From: Pseudarcicella hirudinis
GTDB taxonomy: Bacteria; Bacteroidota; Bacteroidia; Cytophagales; Spirosomataceae
Direction: 5' to 3'
NCBI RefSeq assembly: GCF_900115665.1
Contig: NZ_FOXH01000001.1
Coordinates: 243,777-307,776, forward strand
DNA: 64,000 nucleotides
The position numbers and the translations under genes are program-made. Every line of letters starts with the position of its first letter. The first letter of the stretch is position 1. Positions 8,115-17,173 of this stretch are shown piece after piece. The notes under the pieces are model-generated. The model saw only the letters and a program-made list of their open reading frames with translations. It had not been told where the DNA came from and made no database searches.

Positions 8115-8912
8115 TTAGTTTTCCTGAATTGCCTGAATGCTTCCGATTAATACTTCTTTGGCGCCGTCTTCCTTCATACTGTTTGTATAATGATTGCTTT
8201 CTCCTGAAATCCACTCAATAATATTTGCAATTGCAGCTATAGCAAACCCTTTTACAATATGATCTCCTGCGCTTGGTTGCTGAGGTAAAACTCTGCTGAC
8301 CCATACTCCTTCAGTTGAACCGGAGACGGAATCAGGATACACTGGATGCGCTAACCCTGGTGTCCAAACGACGTCCAGATTTTTATCAGGATGAGAAAAC
8401 AGATATCCCGGGAAAGCTTCAAAATAACCCACTCTGCCGGAGGCTGTAATTTTCAAATCATTAAACTGTTCTCCTGCATTCCAGATAGTACCTGTTGCTT
8501 TGCCTTCCTGATTTGCCTCAAATTTGTACCCTAATTCGGGAATCCAGTATCCTTCATCAGCTGAAGAATAAGCATTCATCGTCGGATGCTTTACTTTTTC
8601 CTGCCAGAGTACAGATAAATCTTTTACACCATCTCCGGTAAATCTATATCCGGCATCGGGAATCCATCTTCCTTCCCGGTCAGAAGAAACGACATGGTAT
8701 TGCGGGTGATTAAGACCAGCTTGCCACTTTGCTTTTGTTTTTTCCCAAAAGAAGCGGGGATTCGTATCACCATTGTTGCTCCAGACATATCCGATTTCAG
8801 GAGATTCTTTAAAGAGGCCTGAGATTGAAGTTTTTGAAGAAAAGGCTGCATATACATGCCATATTATTGCTACGGATAATATAAATCCGGCCAACTCTCT
8901 GAGATCTTTCAT
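8115..8912 (-). CDS. Membrane protein with four 40-residue W/GY repeats, function unknown
   Basis: I do not recognise a named family. The protein has 265 residues with an N-terminal hydrophobic helix (about 7-24). It then shows four tandem repeats starting at W63, W103, W144 and W183, spaced 39-41 residues. The consensus is W-x2-G/K-x3-HP-x6-SS-x3-EG-x-W-x-P-x2-GY-x-F, seen clearly in AGLNHPQYHVVSSDREGRW and VKHPTMNAYSSADEGYW. The third copy is degenerate. Such short Trp/Tyr-rich repeats resemble carbohydrate- or wall-binding repeats, but this is only a resemblance. It lies 45 bases downstream of the M48 protease gene and upstream of the FHA gene. Confidence 0.85.
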   Translation of the reverse strand: MKDLRELAGFILSVAIIWHVYAAFSSKTSISGLFKESPEIGYVWSNNGDTNPRFFWEKTKAKWQAGLNHPQYHVVSSDREGRWIPDAGYRFTGDGVKDLSVLWQEKVKHPTMNAYSSADEGYWIPELGYKFEANQEGKATGTIWNAGEQFNDLKITASGRVGYFEAFPGYLFSHPDKNLDVVWTPGLAHPVYPDSVSGSTEGVWVSRVLPQQPSAGDHIVKGFAIAAIANIIEWISGESNHYTNSMKEDGAKEVLIGSIQAIQEN

Positions 8913-8957
8913 GATCGCTGCTGTTAGGTTTTATGAAATCGTACTTTCTGAAAAATG

Positions 8958-10457
8958 CTATTTGAAAATCAATCCTCTTGTGCTGTTTTTTAATATGCTC
9001 TCAGAAGACCAGAACAGGTAAGTTTTGTCGAGCAGGTCTTCATATCTTTTTACATTGTATGGATGGGTTTGTCTGGCTTGTTTTAGATTATTGCCTGCTT
9101 TTGTTGCCAGAATACTGTTTATGGAAGCGTTTATAATACCTGAGGTATTCGGATTACGGATATCTGAAATATCATTTATGGTATTATCTACGTAAGAATC
9201 CGTTTTGGCTTTTCCATTTCCGTATTTGTTAAATACATTTTTCCAGACAAGACTGGCTTCTCTCGGATCATAACCAGCCCGCACTAATAAATATAATCCG
9301 ACCCTATCAGCCTGAGATTCTTCTTCAACAGAATAGTTTGACAATTGCTTTGATATAATGGAAGCCGGCAGGTCTTTTAATAGCCTTTTCGTAGTTCCGG
9401 ACTCTATTCTGACATTGTTCACCGGATACTGGCTGTTTGATGAACCGGGTATAACATTTCCCACTATGTCATAGATATTATTTGCCTTATTCAGGGACTC
9501 TTTTTTCTTAAGTGCGTTCCGGACATCGCTGTTTCTTCTTGCTCCATGTTCATAAACTGCATGTGCTATTTCATGTCCTAAAACAGCAGCAAGCTGAGCT
9601 TCATTTTTTACATATTTAAACAATCCGGTATTTACAACTGACAGACCGTTAGGGTAACAACCCGCATTGAAACTATCATCATTGATTACAATAAATACAA
9701 ATGGTATTTTGGATTTTATATGTTCCGGAATGAGTTTTAATCCGACTTTATTGACATATTCCTGTAAAGCGTCATTATCAGAAATAATATTACCGTCAAA
9801 CTGACATCCGTAATACTTTTTTCTCCGGGCTTTATGTTTCCATGCTTCGTATAAAAGATCATGAACCTTCATTAAATAACTTTTTGCCTCAAGGTCGTCA
9901 TCGGTGTCAATATCAGGTTCAACCGAAAGCGAATTGGTATAAACGAAACCATCGTCCGTGTTATATTGGCCCTTCAGTTCCACAAGGTCTCCCAAAAGCA
10001 ATTCATTTAAAGCATGAAACTGTTTATCATAGCCATTGGTCCCTTTGATAATTGTACCGTTTTTTAACCTTACTTTAAATCCGTCTATAAATGCATAGTC
10101 GTTTTCAATACCATCAATTCTGCCTTTTTTAATTTTTACCTTATTGCTATAATCTTTATTTGCAGAGATTTTCTTGATTAAGGATTGTTTCGTTTTTCTG
10201 AAATATTCACCTTCTGCATATACCTCCATTCCCGGTCTTAAATTTGTAATGCCTGCATTTTGAGGCATTTGTGAAATTTCTGTTACGATGTGTTTATCAT
10301 CCACAAAATCTATAAGTACTTTATTTGTTTTGTAATTAATATCCCTTAAATACCCTTTCTTTTTAAAATCAATACCAATGTCTCCCGACTGAGAGAAAAT
10401 AGTTTTTGCGTGTATAAGAACCGATATGAAAATCAGCATTATTGTGATATTTTTCAT
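8958..10457 (-). CDS. M48-family metalloprotease with N-terminal beta-repeat region
   Basis: The longest frame begins with TTG at 10493, but an ATG at 10457 gives a clean signal peptide (MKNITIMLIFISVLI...FSQ), so I choose that start (499 residues). The C-terminal half is an M48 peptidase: zinc motif HEIAH (H295-H299) in LGHEIAHAVYEHG, and the third ligand region EEESQADRVGLYLLVRAGYDP. Before it, about 40-190 contains two or three OB-like beta units (KKGYLRDINYKTNKVLIDF, KKGRIDGIENDYAFIDGFKV), similar to DUF5666-type regions. It should act in the periplasm or at the outer membrane on misfolded or specific proteins, like BepA/LoiP in other bacteria. It is divergent to the WD40-caspase gene. 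Confidence 0.9.
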   Translation of the reverse strand: MKNITIMLIFISVLIHAKTIFSQSGDIGIDFKKKGYLRDINYKTNKVLIDFVDDKHIVTEISQMPQNAGITNLRPGMEVYAEGEYFRKTKQSLIKKISANKDYSNKVKIKKGRIDGIENDYAFIDGFKVRLKNGTIIKGTNGYDKQFHALNELLLGDLVELKGQYNTDDGFVYTNSLSVEPDIDTDDDLEAKSYLMKVHDLLYEAWKHKARRKKYYGCQFDGNIISDNDALQEYVNKVGLKLIPEHIKSKIPFVFIVINDDSFNAGCYPNGLSVVNTGLFKYVKNEAQLAAVLGHEIAHAVYEHGARRNSDVRNALKKKESLNKANNIYDIVGNVIPGSSNSQYPVNNVRIESGTTKRLLKDLPASIISKQLSNYSVEEESQADRVGLYLLVRAGYDPREASLVWKNVFNKYGNGKAKTDSYVDNTINDISDIRNPNTSGIINASINSILATKAGNNLKQARQTHPYNVKRYEDLLDKTYLFWSSESILKNSTRGLIFK

Positions 10458-10513
10458 GGAAACGAAAGGTTTAATAATATGAACAAATTTCAATTTTTAA
10501 CAAACCTGCCACA

Positions 10514-10530
10514 ACCCCGCAAAAAGGGGT
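10514..10530. promoter_or_regulatory. Palindromic site shared with the response-regulator gene
   Basis: The 17-bp site ACCCCGCAAAAAGGGGT lies between the divergent M48 and WD40-caspase genes. The minus strand upstream of the response regulator carries ACCCCGCAAATGGGGGT (20802-20818), identical at 15 of 17 positions. A possible -7 box TAGATTTG for the caspase gene starts 22 bases downstream (10553-10560), which places the palindrome near -40, a usual activator position. It is a candidate binding site of the NarL-type regulator encoded at 20058. Confidence 0.5.
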
Positions 10531-10687
10531 AATTTCAGATATTTTTATTTGGTAGATTTGTTAAGTTCCTGAATGATACCCTTTATCGTAGCTGAATAGG
10601 AGAAACTCACATTTTTTGAAAAAAAACAGAATAAAAATAAAAAAACATATTAAGTAATTGATAGTCAACATATTGTGTGTTTAAAAT

Positions 10688-13600
10688 ATGAAAACATTTT
10701 TAGCCTTATTATTATCCTGTATTTGTTTTGTTCAGTTGCTGGCTCAACAGCCAAAGCTGGTATTACCTATCGGGCATACTGACAGAGTGAATACAGCCCG
10801 GTTTTCACCGGATAGTAAAAGGTTTCTGACTGCTTCGCTTGATAATACTGCAAAACTTTGGGATACCAGAACCGGAAAATTGCTGGCGGTTTTATCAGGG
10901 CATAAACAAGGTGTAAGCTCTGCCGAATTTTCTCCTGACGGGAAAATGATTTTTACAGCCGATGGGAGCGGTGCTGTTAGAATCTGGGATGCTGTAACGG
11001 CAAATCTTCTTAAAGTATTAAGAGAGCATGACCTGAATATTTTATCCGTTAGATTTTCACCAGATGGAAGAAAATTTATGACAAATTCTTCAGATGGGAC
11101 CTGCAAAATATGGGACATCAATACTAAGAAGTTATTATATAGCTTGATTTGTTATAAACAGGTTAGAACTGAAGATGCTTCCGGAAATTATCAGATGGAG
11201 GATTCGGAAGAGAAACAGGAAGAAGAGGCTTTAGAGGATTATAAAGAAATGCAAAAGGAACTGGAGGAGGCCAAACGATTAATTCTCAAAGAAATGCCTA
11301 AAACGGCACAAGGGAGAAAAGAGGCAAATAAGCTGATAAAATCATTAGATTCTCTCTATCAGATTCCCGTGAAAGAAGCTAAAAGGGGAGCGCCAAAAAT
11401 CGTGAAGTTTGACAGCCTTTATAATTCGAAAAAACAATATTTAAAACCTTTTGAGGCTAATTATGCTGAATTTTCTTCAGATGGTAAGAAGGTAATTACA
11501 ACAGCTACAGACGGCACAACAAGAATTTGGGAGACCGAAACCGGGAACAGGAAATTAGACCTGAAGGTTGTCTTGTCAGATATTAAAATGGCGAAATTCT
11601 CGAAGGATAATCTCAAGTTTTTAACGGTTTCTTATAATGGTATAAGAGTATGGGATGCTAAACATGGCGGGATGCTTTATGACATAGACGGCCACTTTGA
11701 AAATGGAGCATTCTTTCCCGTTGAAAATAAAATACTGGCCACTGATGATGAGGGAGATATAACGATCTGGAATAGCCTGAATGGTAAATTTGTGGGGAAA
11801 TTGTCCGGACATCATGGCAGTATAAAGACCTTGAAATTTGCCGATGGTGGCAAAAAACTTTTAACGGCCTCTTCTGACCACACGGCCAAACTCTGGGATT
11901 TAAGTACCAATAAACTGCTGCGGAATTTCGACGGTCATATAAATCTGGTTTCTTCTGCTCAATTTTCTTCTGACGAGAGTAAAATCATAACTTCTTCTTA
12001 TGATTTTACCGCAAAGGTTTGGGATATAGCAAAAGGCAATATAATCCTGGATACCAAAGGACATTTGGCAACATGTCTGAGTGCATTCTTTTCGAATGAT
12101 AATGCGAATATTATTCTTGCCTATCAATACGGAAATCCTAAAATATGGTCCCGCTTAACAGGGCAGATTGCAGGAGACCTGGCAGATTCTGAAAGCCAGA
12201 TTGATTATGCAAAATATTCTTCGGATGATAAAAAGATCATAACCGATTCTGATAAAAGCATAAAAATATGGGATAGCGAAAGCCGCAAAGTATTAAAACA
12301 TTTTGGAAATGAGGAGAAGTATGAGGATGATATATATGCGAAACCGCAATTATCACCAAATGGCAAGTTGCTGCTTAAATCACACCTGAATCAGTTATTT
12401 ATATTGGATGCCGACAATGGCAAATATTTAAAAGGAATCAGTGAATTTGCTACGACCCGTTTTAGCTCTCCTGAGTTTTCAAATGACGGAAATAAAATTT
12501 TGGCTGTTCATGCGAATGATAAAGTCAAAATCTGGAATTTAAATGATTTCGGGAAATTCAAACCGGAAACAATCTGGGATAAAGACCCTAAAGTGCTGGA
12601 ATTAAAAGGGCATAAAGAAGTTGTTAATGCAGCGAAATTTAACTTTAACGGACAAAAGGTAGTCACAGCTTCTGACGATTACAGTTCTAAAATCTTTGAT
12701 GCCATTTCCGGAAAAGAACAGAAAAGCCTTGTTGGTCATACTGATAAAGTGCTTGTGGCAGCATTTTCCCCAAATGGTGATAAGGTGATTACAGGTTCTC
12801 TGGATGGTACGGCAAAAATCTGGGATGCTCAGAAAGGTACAATGTTATTTGATCTGAGAGGACATAATGCCCTGGTTGTAGCGGCAAGTTTTTCTAAAGA
12901 TAATAAAAAAGTGCTGACGGCTTCTGTCGATAATACCTGTAAAATCTGGGATGCTGAAACCGGAAAATTAAAATATACCTTCTTTAGCATTGATTCCCTG
13001 GATTATTTCAATTATTTACCTGACGGATATTACCTGCCATCAAGAGAGGCAGTTAAAAAGCTGCATTATGTTACTAAGGATCTGAAAATCATCTCCTTCG
13101 AGCAATTGGACGTGAAGTACAACCGTCCGGATAAAGTGCTTCAGGCTATCGGTAATACTGATACTTCCCTGATAAATTCTTATCGCAGAGCTTATGAAAA
13201 AAGGATTGGAAAACTGAAAATAGATACTACTGTTTTTAACAACGATTATAGTTTCCCTGAAGCCAATTTTATAAATCATGACATTCAACCTGAGCAGAAA
13301 AAAGAAAAACTTACACTTCGTATAAAAGGAGAGGATAAAACAAGAAAACTGGTTCAGTTTAATGTCTGGATAAATGAAGTACCCGTCTATGGTTTAAGAG
13401 GTATCGATATTCGTAAAAGAAACAGGAAAGATTTCGATACCACGATTACCCTAACCTTATCCCTTGGCGTAAACCGGATAGAAACCTCTGTCAGAAATGA
13501 AAATGGTATTGAAAGCTATCGTATGCCTTTCGAGGTAAACTACAACCCGGAGGTAAAACCTAAAGAAATGGTACATTTTATCGGAATCGGGATTAATGAA

Positions 13601-14389
13601 TTTGCAGACAAGAGTCATAATCTGGCATATAGTGCAAAGGATATAAGGGTATTAGCACAGGAAATGAAGAAGAAATATAACAACAATGTAATCATTGATA
13701 CACTGATTAACAGGGATGTTACTATTGAAAAGATAAAAGCTTTGAAGAAAAAATTACTGAAAACCGGTGTAAATGATAAAGTGATAATGGCGTACTCCGG
13801 GCATGGTTTACTGGATGACAAAAAGGATTATTATCTTTCAACCTACGCGGTAGATTTCAGGAACCCGAAAGAAAAAGGATTACCTTATGATGAACTTGAA
13901 AATATCCTTGATAGTATCCCTGCCCGAAAAAAGTTGTTATTGATAGATGCCTGTCATAGCGGAGAAATAGATAAGGAAGAAATGATTCATCAGACTAAAA
14001 TTTCTTTATCTGAAAAAGCTAAACTTACAAAAGCTGAGAAGAAAAAAGCAAAGATTGAAAAAGGGGGTGAGACACCTGAAAATAAATCTCCGGGAATCAG
14101 ATTGAGAGACCGCATTGAATTGATGCAGAGCCTTTTTGTAAACGTAGCGAAAAATACCGGATCAACGATTTTTACGGCATCCACAGGCTTGGAATCAGCA
14201 TATGAAAGTAACGAACTTCTTCATAGCTTCTTTACTTACTACATGCTGGAAGCTATGAAGAAAAATACTTCCATGAAGGTTAGTAAGCTTAAAGAATTTA
14301 TTTTTGAAAATGTAGAAAAAGCATCAAATAAAACCCAGAGACCAACCTCGAGGAGTGAAACCATTGCCGTGGATTGGGTTTTATGGTAA
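10688..14389 (+). CDS. Secreted WD40-repeat protein with C-terminal caspase domain
   Basis: A 1233-residue protein. Residues 1-19 form a signal peptide (ending LLAQ). WD40 repeats fill most of 25-770 (units such as TRLW/AKLWD, VKIWNL, GHTDKVLVAAFSPNGDKV), broken by a charged helical insert at about 165-245 rich in Glu/Lys. A beta-rich linker follows, then a C14 caspase-like domain from about 958 with catalytic His1039 (YSGHG) and Cys1089 (LIDACHSGE). WD40 propellers in caspase fusions act as sensor or oligomer platforms, as in eukaryotic Apaf-like and bacterial metacaspase systems. The signal peptide places it in the periplasm, which is unusual for a death effector. It faces the second caspase gene, with only 7 bases between the two stops. 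Confidence 0.95.
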   Translation: MKTFLALLLSCICFVQLLAQQPKLVLPIGHTDRVNTARFSPDSKRFLTASLDNTAKLWDTRTGKLLAVLSGHKQGVSSAEFSPDGKMIFTADGSGAVRIWDAVTANLLKVLREHDLNILSVRFSPDGRKFMTNSSDGTCKIWDINTKKLLYSLICYKQVRTEDASGNYQMEDSEEKQEEEALEDYKEMQKELEEAKRLILKEMPKTAQGRKEANKLIKSLDSLYQIPVKEAKRGAPKIVKFDSLYNSKKQYLKPFEANYAEFSSDGKKVITTATDGTTRIWETETGNRKLDLKVVLSDIKMAKFSKDNLKFLTVSYNGIRVWDAKHGGMLYDIDGHFENGAFFPVENKILATDDEGDITIWNSLNGKFVGKLSGHHGSIKTLKFADGGKKLLTASSDHTAKLWDLSTNKLLRNFDGHINLVSSAQFSSDESKIITSSYDFTAKVWDIAKGNIILDTKGHLATCLSAFFSNDNANIILAYQYGNPKIWSRLTGQIAGDLADSESQIDYAKYSSDDKKIITDSDKSIKIWDSESRKVLKHFGNEEKYEDDIYAKPQLSPNGKLLLKSHLNQLFILDADNGKYLKGISEFATTRFSSPEFSNDGNKILAVHANDKVKIWNLNDFGKFKPETIWDKDPKVLELKGHKEVVNAAKFNFNGQKVVTASDDYSSKIFDAISGKEQKSLVGHTDKVLVAAFSPNGDKVITGSLDGTAKIWDAQKGTMLFDLRGHNALVVAASFSKDNKKVLTASVDNTCKIWDAETGKLKYTFFSIDSLDYFNYLPDGYYLPSREAVKKLHYVTKDLKIISFEQLDVKYNRPDKVLQAIGNTDTSLINSYRRAYEKRIGKLKIDTTVFNNDYSFPEANFINHDIQPEQKKEKLTLRIKGEDKTRKLVQFNVWINEVPVYGLRGIDIRKRNRKDFDTTITLTLSLGVNRIETSVRNENGIESYRMPFEVNYNPEVKPKEMVHFIGIGINEFADKSHNLAYSAKDIRVLAQEMKKKYNNNVIIDTLINRDVTIEKIKALKKKLLKTGVNDKVIMAYSGHGLLDDKKDYYLSTYAVDFRNPKEKGLPYDELENILDSIPARKKLLLIDACHSGEIDKEEMIHQTKISLSEKAKLTKAEKKKAKIEKGGETPENKSPGIRLRDRIELMQSLFVNVAKNTGSTIFTASTGLESAYESNELLHSFFTYYMLEAMKKNTSMKVSKLKEFIFENVEKASNKTQRPTSRSETIAVDWVLW

Positions 14390-14396
14390 ACAGGAA

Positions 14397-16370
14397 TTAT
14401 TTTTTCGCCGGAATAATTGTTAGAATTATTTCTGCCGTTCCGCCAACAAAGGGAATATTTCCCTTTGTCCTTTTCATAGTCCCGTCTGTTAAATCTTTGA
14501 AAAGAGCAATTATCGGATTTTCATTGCCTTTTTGGGAATCATAAGAATTGACGGTATTTCTTTTTAAAGAACTGAGGAAGGCAAAGTCATTATAGTCTGA
14601 TGACATAATGACCTTAAACATCTCCACGCCGTAAGGTTTACTGAACCCCGAGACAGGAAATTCTTTTTGCTGATCTTTAGGTATTTCGACATTATATTTA
14701 TTCCATCCTTTGGCTTCATTCGGATAAAGGACATTGATGATACCATCAGGTTGAATATCTAATAATGCAAAATAGAAGGGTTCTTTGCCTGTGTTTTTGA
14801 TGGTAAACCAACCTTGCTGGGAGGTGTCAAATACTAAATTTTCGCTTAGAGAATCTTTCGTGAAAGTTTTACGAAAAGTTCCGTCTTTCTCCTTGCTTAT
14901 TATCGCATGTCTGAGAGAAACATCAGCCTTAAAATCGGGGTTGCTGATTTCAAGAGCTGATATAATTTTTGCTCTTCCAAAATCAAGAACGTTATTGATT
15001 ACATTTTGGGTAGTATTCTCATCTTTGCTGATTTTTGAATAGACTAATCCTGACGTTGCGTTGGTGATTAGGACATGATTTCCTTCTTCATGTATTACCA
15101 GATCAGGGTTTTTGTGGGAAAGAGAAATGATATTTTTATTTGTAAAATTATCTTCCAGTGATCTTTGCAGGGATTTATCAGAAAAGTCCTTAATATTCAG
15201 GGCAATTTTATGACCTCCAAATGCCTGCTCTGTCTGTATGGCAACGAGATTTGAAGTATTATCCGGAATGTTTCCGGTAATACTGACAATGGCTTCAAAA
15301 GGACCAGAGGATTCAACAACACCTTTTGCGATAATTGAAGACGCATTGCTGCTGTAAATACCATCTTTCTTAAATTCAAATTTTGCTCCGATATTGACAT
15401 TATTCAGAAAACCGGCGTATAATTTTACTTCTTTTTCTCCGGTTTTATGAAAAGCGAATTTCTCACCCGGTTTCCGGATTTGCCCGGCAAAAACCAACGA
15501 TGAGATATCTCCTTCAATATTTGGGGTTTGCCGTAAGTTATTTTGGACAATGCTTATCATACTATAAAATAAATCCCGGTATGAAGTTCCGGGTCTGATT
15601 TTTTGAAAAGCCTTGAATAGTCCATAGGTCAGAATACCAAAAATTTCTTTTTGATCAGGACTAATCTGATGGCTTACCTGTTTGTCAGCTGAAGCCGCAA
15701 TAAACACAAACCTGCCCGAATTTTCATTTTTGAATAATTTTAATCTGTAAGAATTAAGTGAGGTATTTTGTGCCGGTTCAGGATAGGGAGAAGCAGTATA
15801 ATTTAATGATTCTTCTGAAACGTAATTATCTCCTTTGCTGGCAGTACCGGTATGGCAAGCGTCCAGAATCAATAGGATCTGACCATTTTTTTTCACTTTA
15901 GCCCGTAATTTTTCGATCCATTGTCCGATAATATCATCCTTAATTAAAGCATTATCTGTATAATCTCTGGCTGTTTTAGCTGGCGTGTCATAAGGAATAA
16001 GACATTCATCATAATGATCTTTTTCATCTTTATTAAGGTCTGCTGTTTGAATACCATGACCGGAAAAATGGATGACGATGATGTCTCCTTCCTGAGCCGA
16101 TTTAGTCAGATTTTCAAGTGCTGAGATGATCCGGATTTTAGTAGCGTTTTCATTAGAAAGAGAAATTATATTTGTTTCCGGAAAATTCTGGTCAAGAAGT
16201 ACGGTTTTCATCAATCTCATATCATTACCGGCACCTTCAAGGGTTTTCCAGTAAGAACTGTTTTTATAGTTTCCGATAGCGATTAACAGCGCACGTTTTT
16301 CATTATTGGCTAATATGGAAAAGGAGCACAATAATGAAAAGCAAAAAGAAACAAAATGTATTTTTTTCAT
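14397..16370 (-). CDS. Secreted caspase-family protein with DUF4384-like domain
   Basis: A 657-residue protein with a signal peptide (1-21, ending SILAN), an N-terminal C14 caspase domain (about 25-290) and a long C-terminal part. The catalytic pair is H105 (HFSGHG) and C172 (LDACHTG). The DECLIPYD and AASADKQVSHQ stretches are typical of bacterial caspases of this type. Residues about 520-600 match a DUF4384-like domain (GWFTIKN..., FALLDIQPDGIINVLYPN). It is the last gene of the run sigma, anti-sigma-like, caspase, 13 bases after the anti-sigma-like gene, so it is probably produced on demand under that sigma factor. Substrate and outcome of cleavage are unknown. Confidence 0.94.
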   Translation of the reverse strand: MKKIHFVSFCFSLLCSFSILANNEKRALLIAIGNYKNSSYWKTLEGAGNDMRLMKTVLLDQNFPETNIISLSNENATKIRIISALENLTKSAQEGDIIVIHFSGHGIQTADLNKDEKDHYDECLIPYDTPAKTARDYTDNALIKDDIIGQWIEKLRAKVKKNGQILLILDACHTGTASKGDNYVSEESLNYTASPYPEPAQNTSLNSYRLKLFKNENSGRFVFIAASADKQVSHQISPDQKEIFGILTYGLFKAFQKIRPGTSYRDLFYSMISIVQNNLRQTPNIEGDISSLVFAGQIRKPGEKFAFHKTGEKEVKLYAGFLNNVNIGAKFEFKKDGIYSSNASSIIAKGVVESSGPFEAIVSITGNIPDNTSNLVAIQTEQAFGGHKIALNIKDFSDKSLQRSLEDNFTNKNIISLSHKNPDLVIHEEGNHVLITNATSGLVYSKISKDENTTQNVINNVLDFGRAKIISALEISNPDFKADVSLRHAIISKEKDGTFRKTFTKDSLSENLVFDTSQQGWFTIKNTGKEPFYFALLDIQPDGIINVLYPNEAKGWNKYNVEIPKDQQKEFPVSGFSKPYGVEMFKVIMSSDYNDFAFLSSLKRNTVNSYDSQKGNENPIIALFKDLTDGTMKRTKGNIPFVGGTAEIILTIIPAKK

Positions 16371-16383
16371 AATTTCCTGAAGG

Positions 16384-17172
16384 CTAGAATCTTAGGTTAT
16401 AAAAAATAAGCTCTTTTTTAAGGGTTTTTAATAAATCCCCGGCTTGAATCCCGAATTGATGATCCGGTGTTTTCAGGATATTATTCAGCATTTCAATGGC
16501 CTCTCTCTTCTCATTATTCTTTAAAAAGGCCAGACATAAATTCCATTCGGCACTATGCTTATAATACATTTCATCAATGCTGGTAGATTCTTTTGCTTTT
16601 TTGAACATTGCAATGGCTTCATTTGTATTGTTTAATGCCATAAAACTCATGCCTTTGAAATAAGCGGTGCAGGTACTTTCAGGCTGTTTCTGAATTGTTT
16701 TCAGAAAACTGTCATACTTTCCGGCATAAAATATTTCTAAAGTTTTATCATCAGGACAACCGTTGCCGACATCGCCTTTTGTCGCATAACTTTCCTGTTC
16801 AAATTTCTCCGCAGCAAGGCTTAATGCAATATCAGATTCATGCTTTATTTCATAAGTTGTAAAACCAATCAGAGCAATCACACAGGCTGCCGAGGCATAA
16901 CGGAATATGCTGAAATAATCGGGCCTTAATTTTCTGACCGGTTCATTGACGATCCCGGGCTCAACTTCCACTTCAAATCTTTCAATAATTTCCTTAATAT
17001 TATTTTCCAGCTGAATGTCTTCAATCGTTTCCAGGATTGGTTTCATTTCATCAAACCTTGCTTTAAAATCGGGATCATTTTTTAGTCGTAGCTCAAATTT
17101 CTCACGTCTTAGAGGAGGAAGTGTATCATCCAGATACGCCTGTATATCTCTTGTTTCTTTATCTGGCAGCAT
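16384..17172 (-). CDS. Anti-sigma-like membrane protein with TPR-like tail
   Basis: A 262-residue protein: an N-terminal soluble helical part (1-80; starts with IQAYLDDTLPPLRREKFELR, the zinc-free anti-sigma pattern seen in Bacteroidota), one membrane helix (about 88-108) and an outer helical region with TPR-like units (TAYFKGMSFMALNNTNEAIA, NLCLAFLKNNEKREAIEML). It starts one base after the sigma gene ends. The N-terminal part would hold the sigma factor and the outer TPR part would sense or bind a signal. The assignment rests on gene order, the N-terminal pattern and topology; no zinc-binding His/Cys set is present. Confidence 0.75.
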   Translation of the reverse strand: MLPDKETRDIQAYLDDTLPPLRREKFELRLKNDPDFKARFDEMKPILETIEDIQLENNIKEIIERFEVEVEPGIVNEPVRKLRPDYFSIFRYASAACVIALIGFTTYEIKHESDIALSLAAEKFEQESYATKGDVGNGCPDDKTLEIFYAGKYDSFLKTIQKQPESTCTAYFKGMSFMALNNTNEAIAMFKKAKESTSIDEMYYKHSAEWNLCLAFLKNNEKREAIEMLNNILKTPDHQFGIQAGDLLKTLKKELIFYNLRF

Positions 17173-17173
17173 A

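Noticed and set aside
10688-12960. Tandem DNA repeat array in the WD40 region
   Set aside because: The repetition is at protein level only, with diverged DNA, as in normal WD40 genes.
14390-14396. Bidirectional terminator between the convergent caspase genes
   Set aside because: The 7-base gap and nearby codons do not form a stem; transcripts probably overlap.
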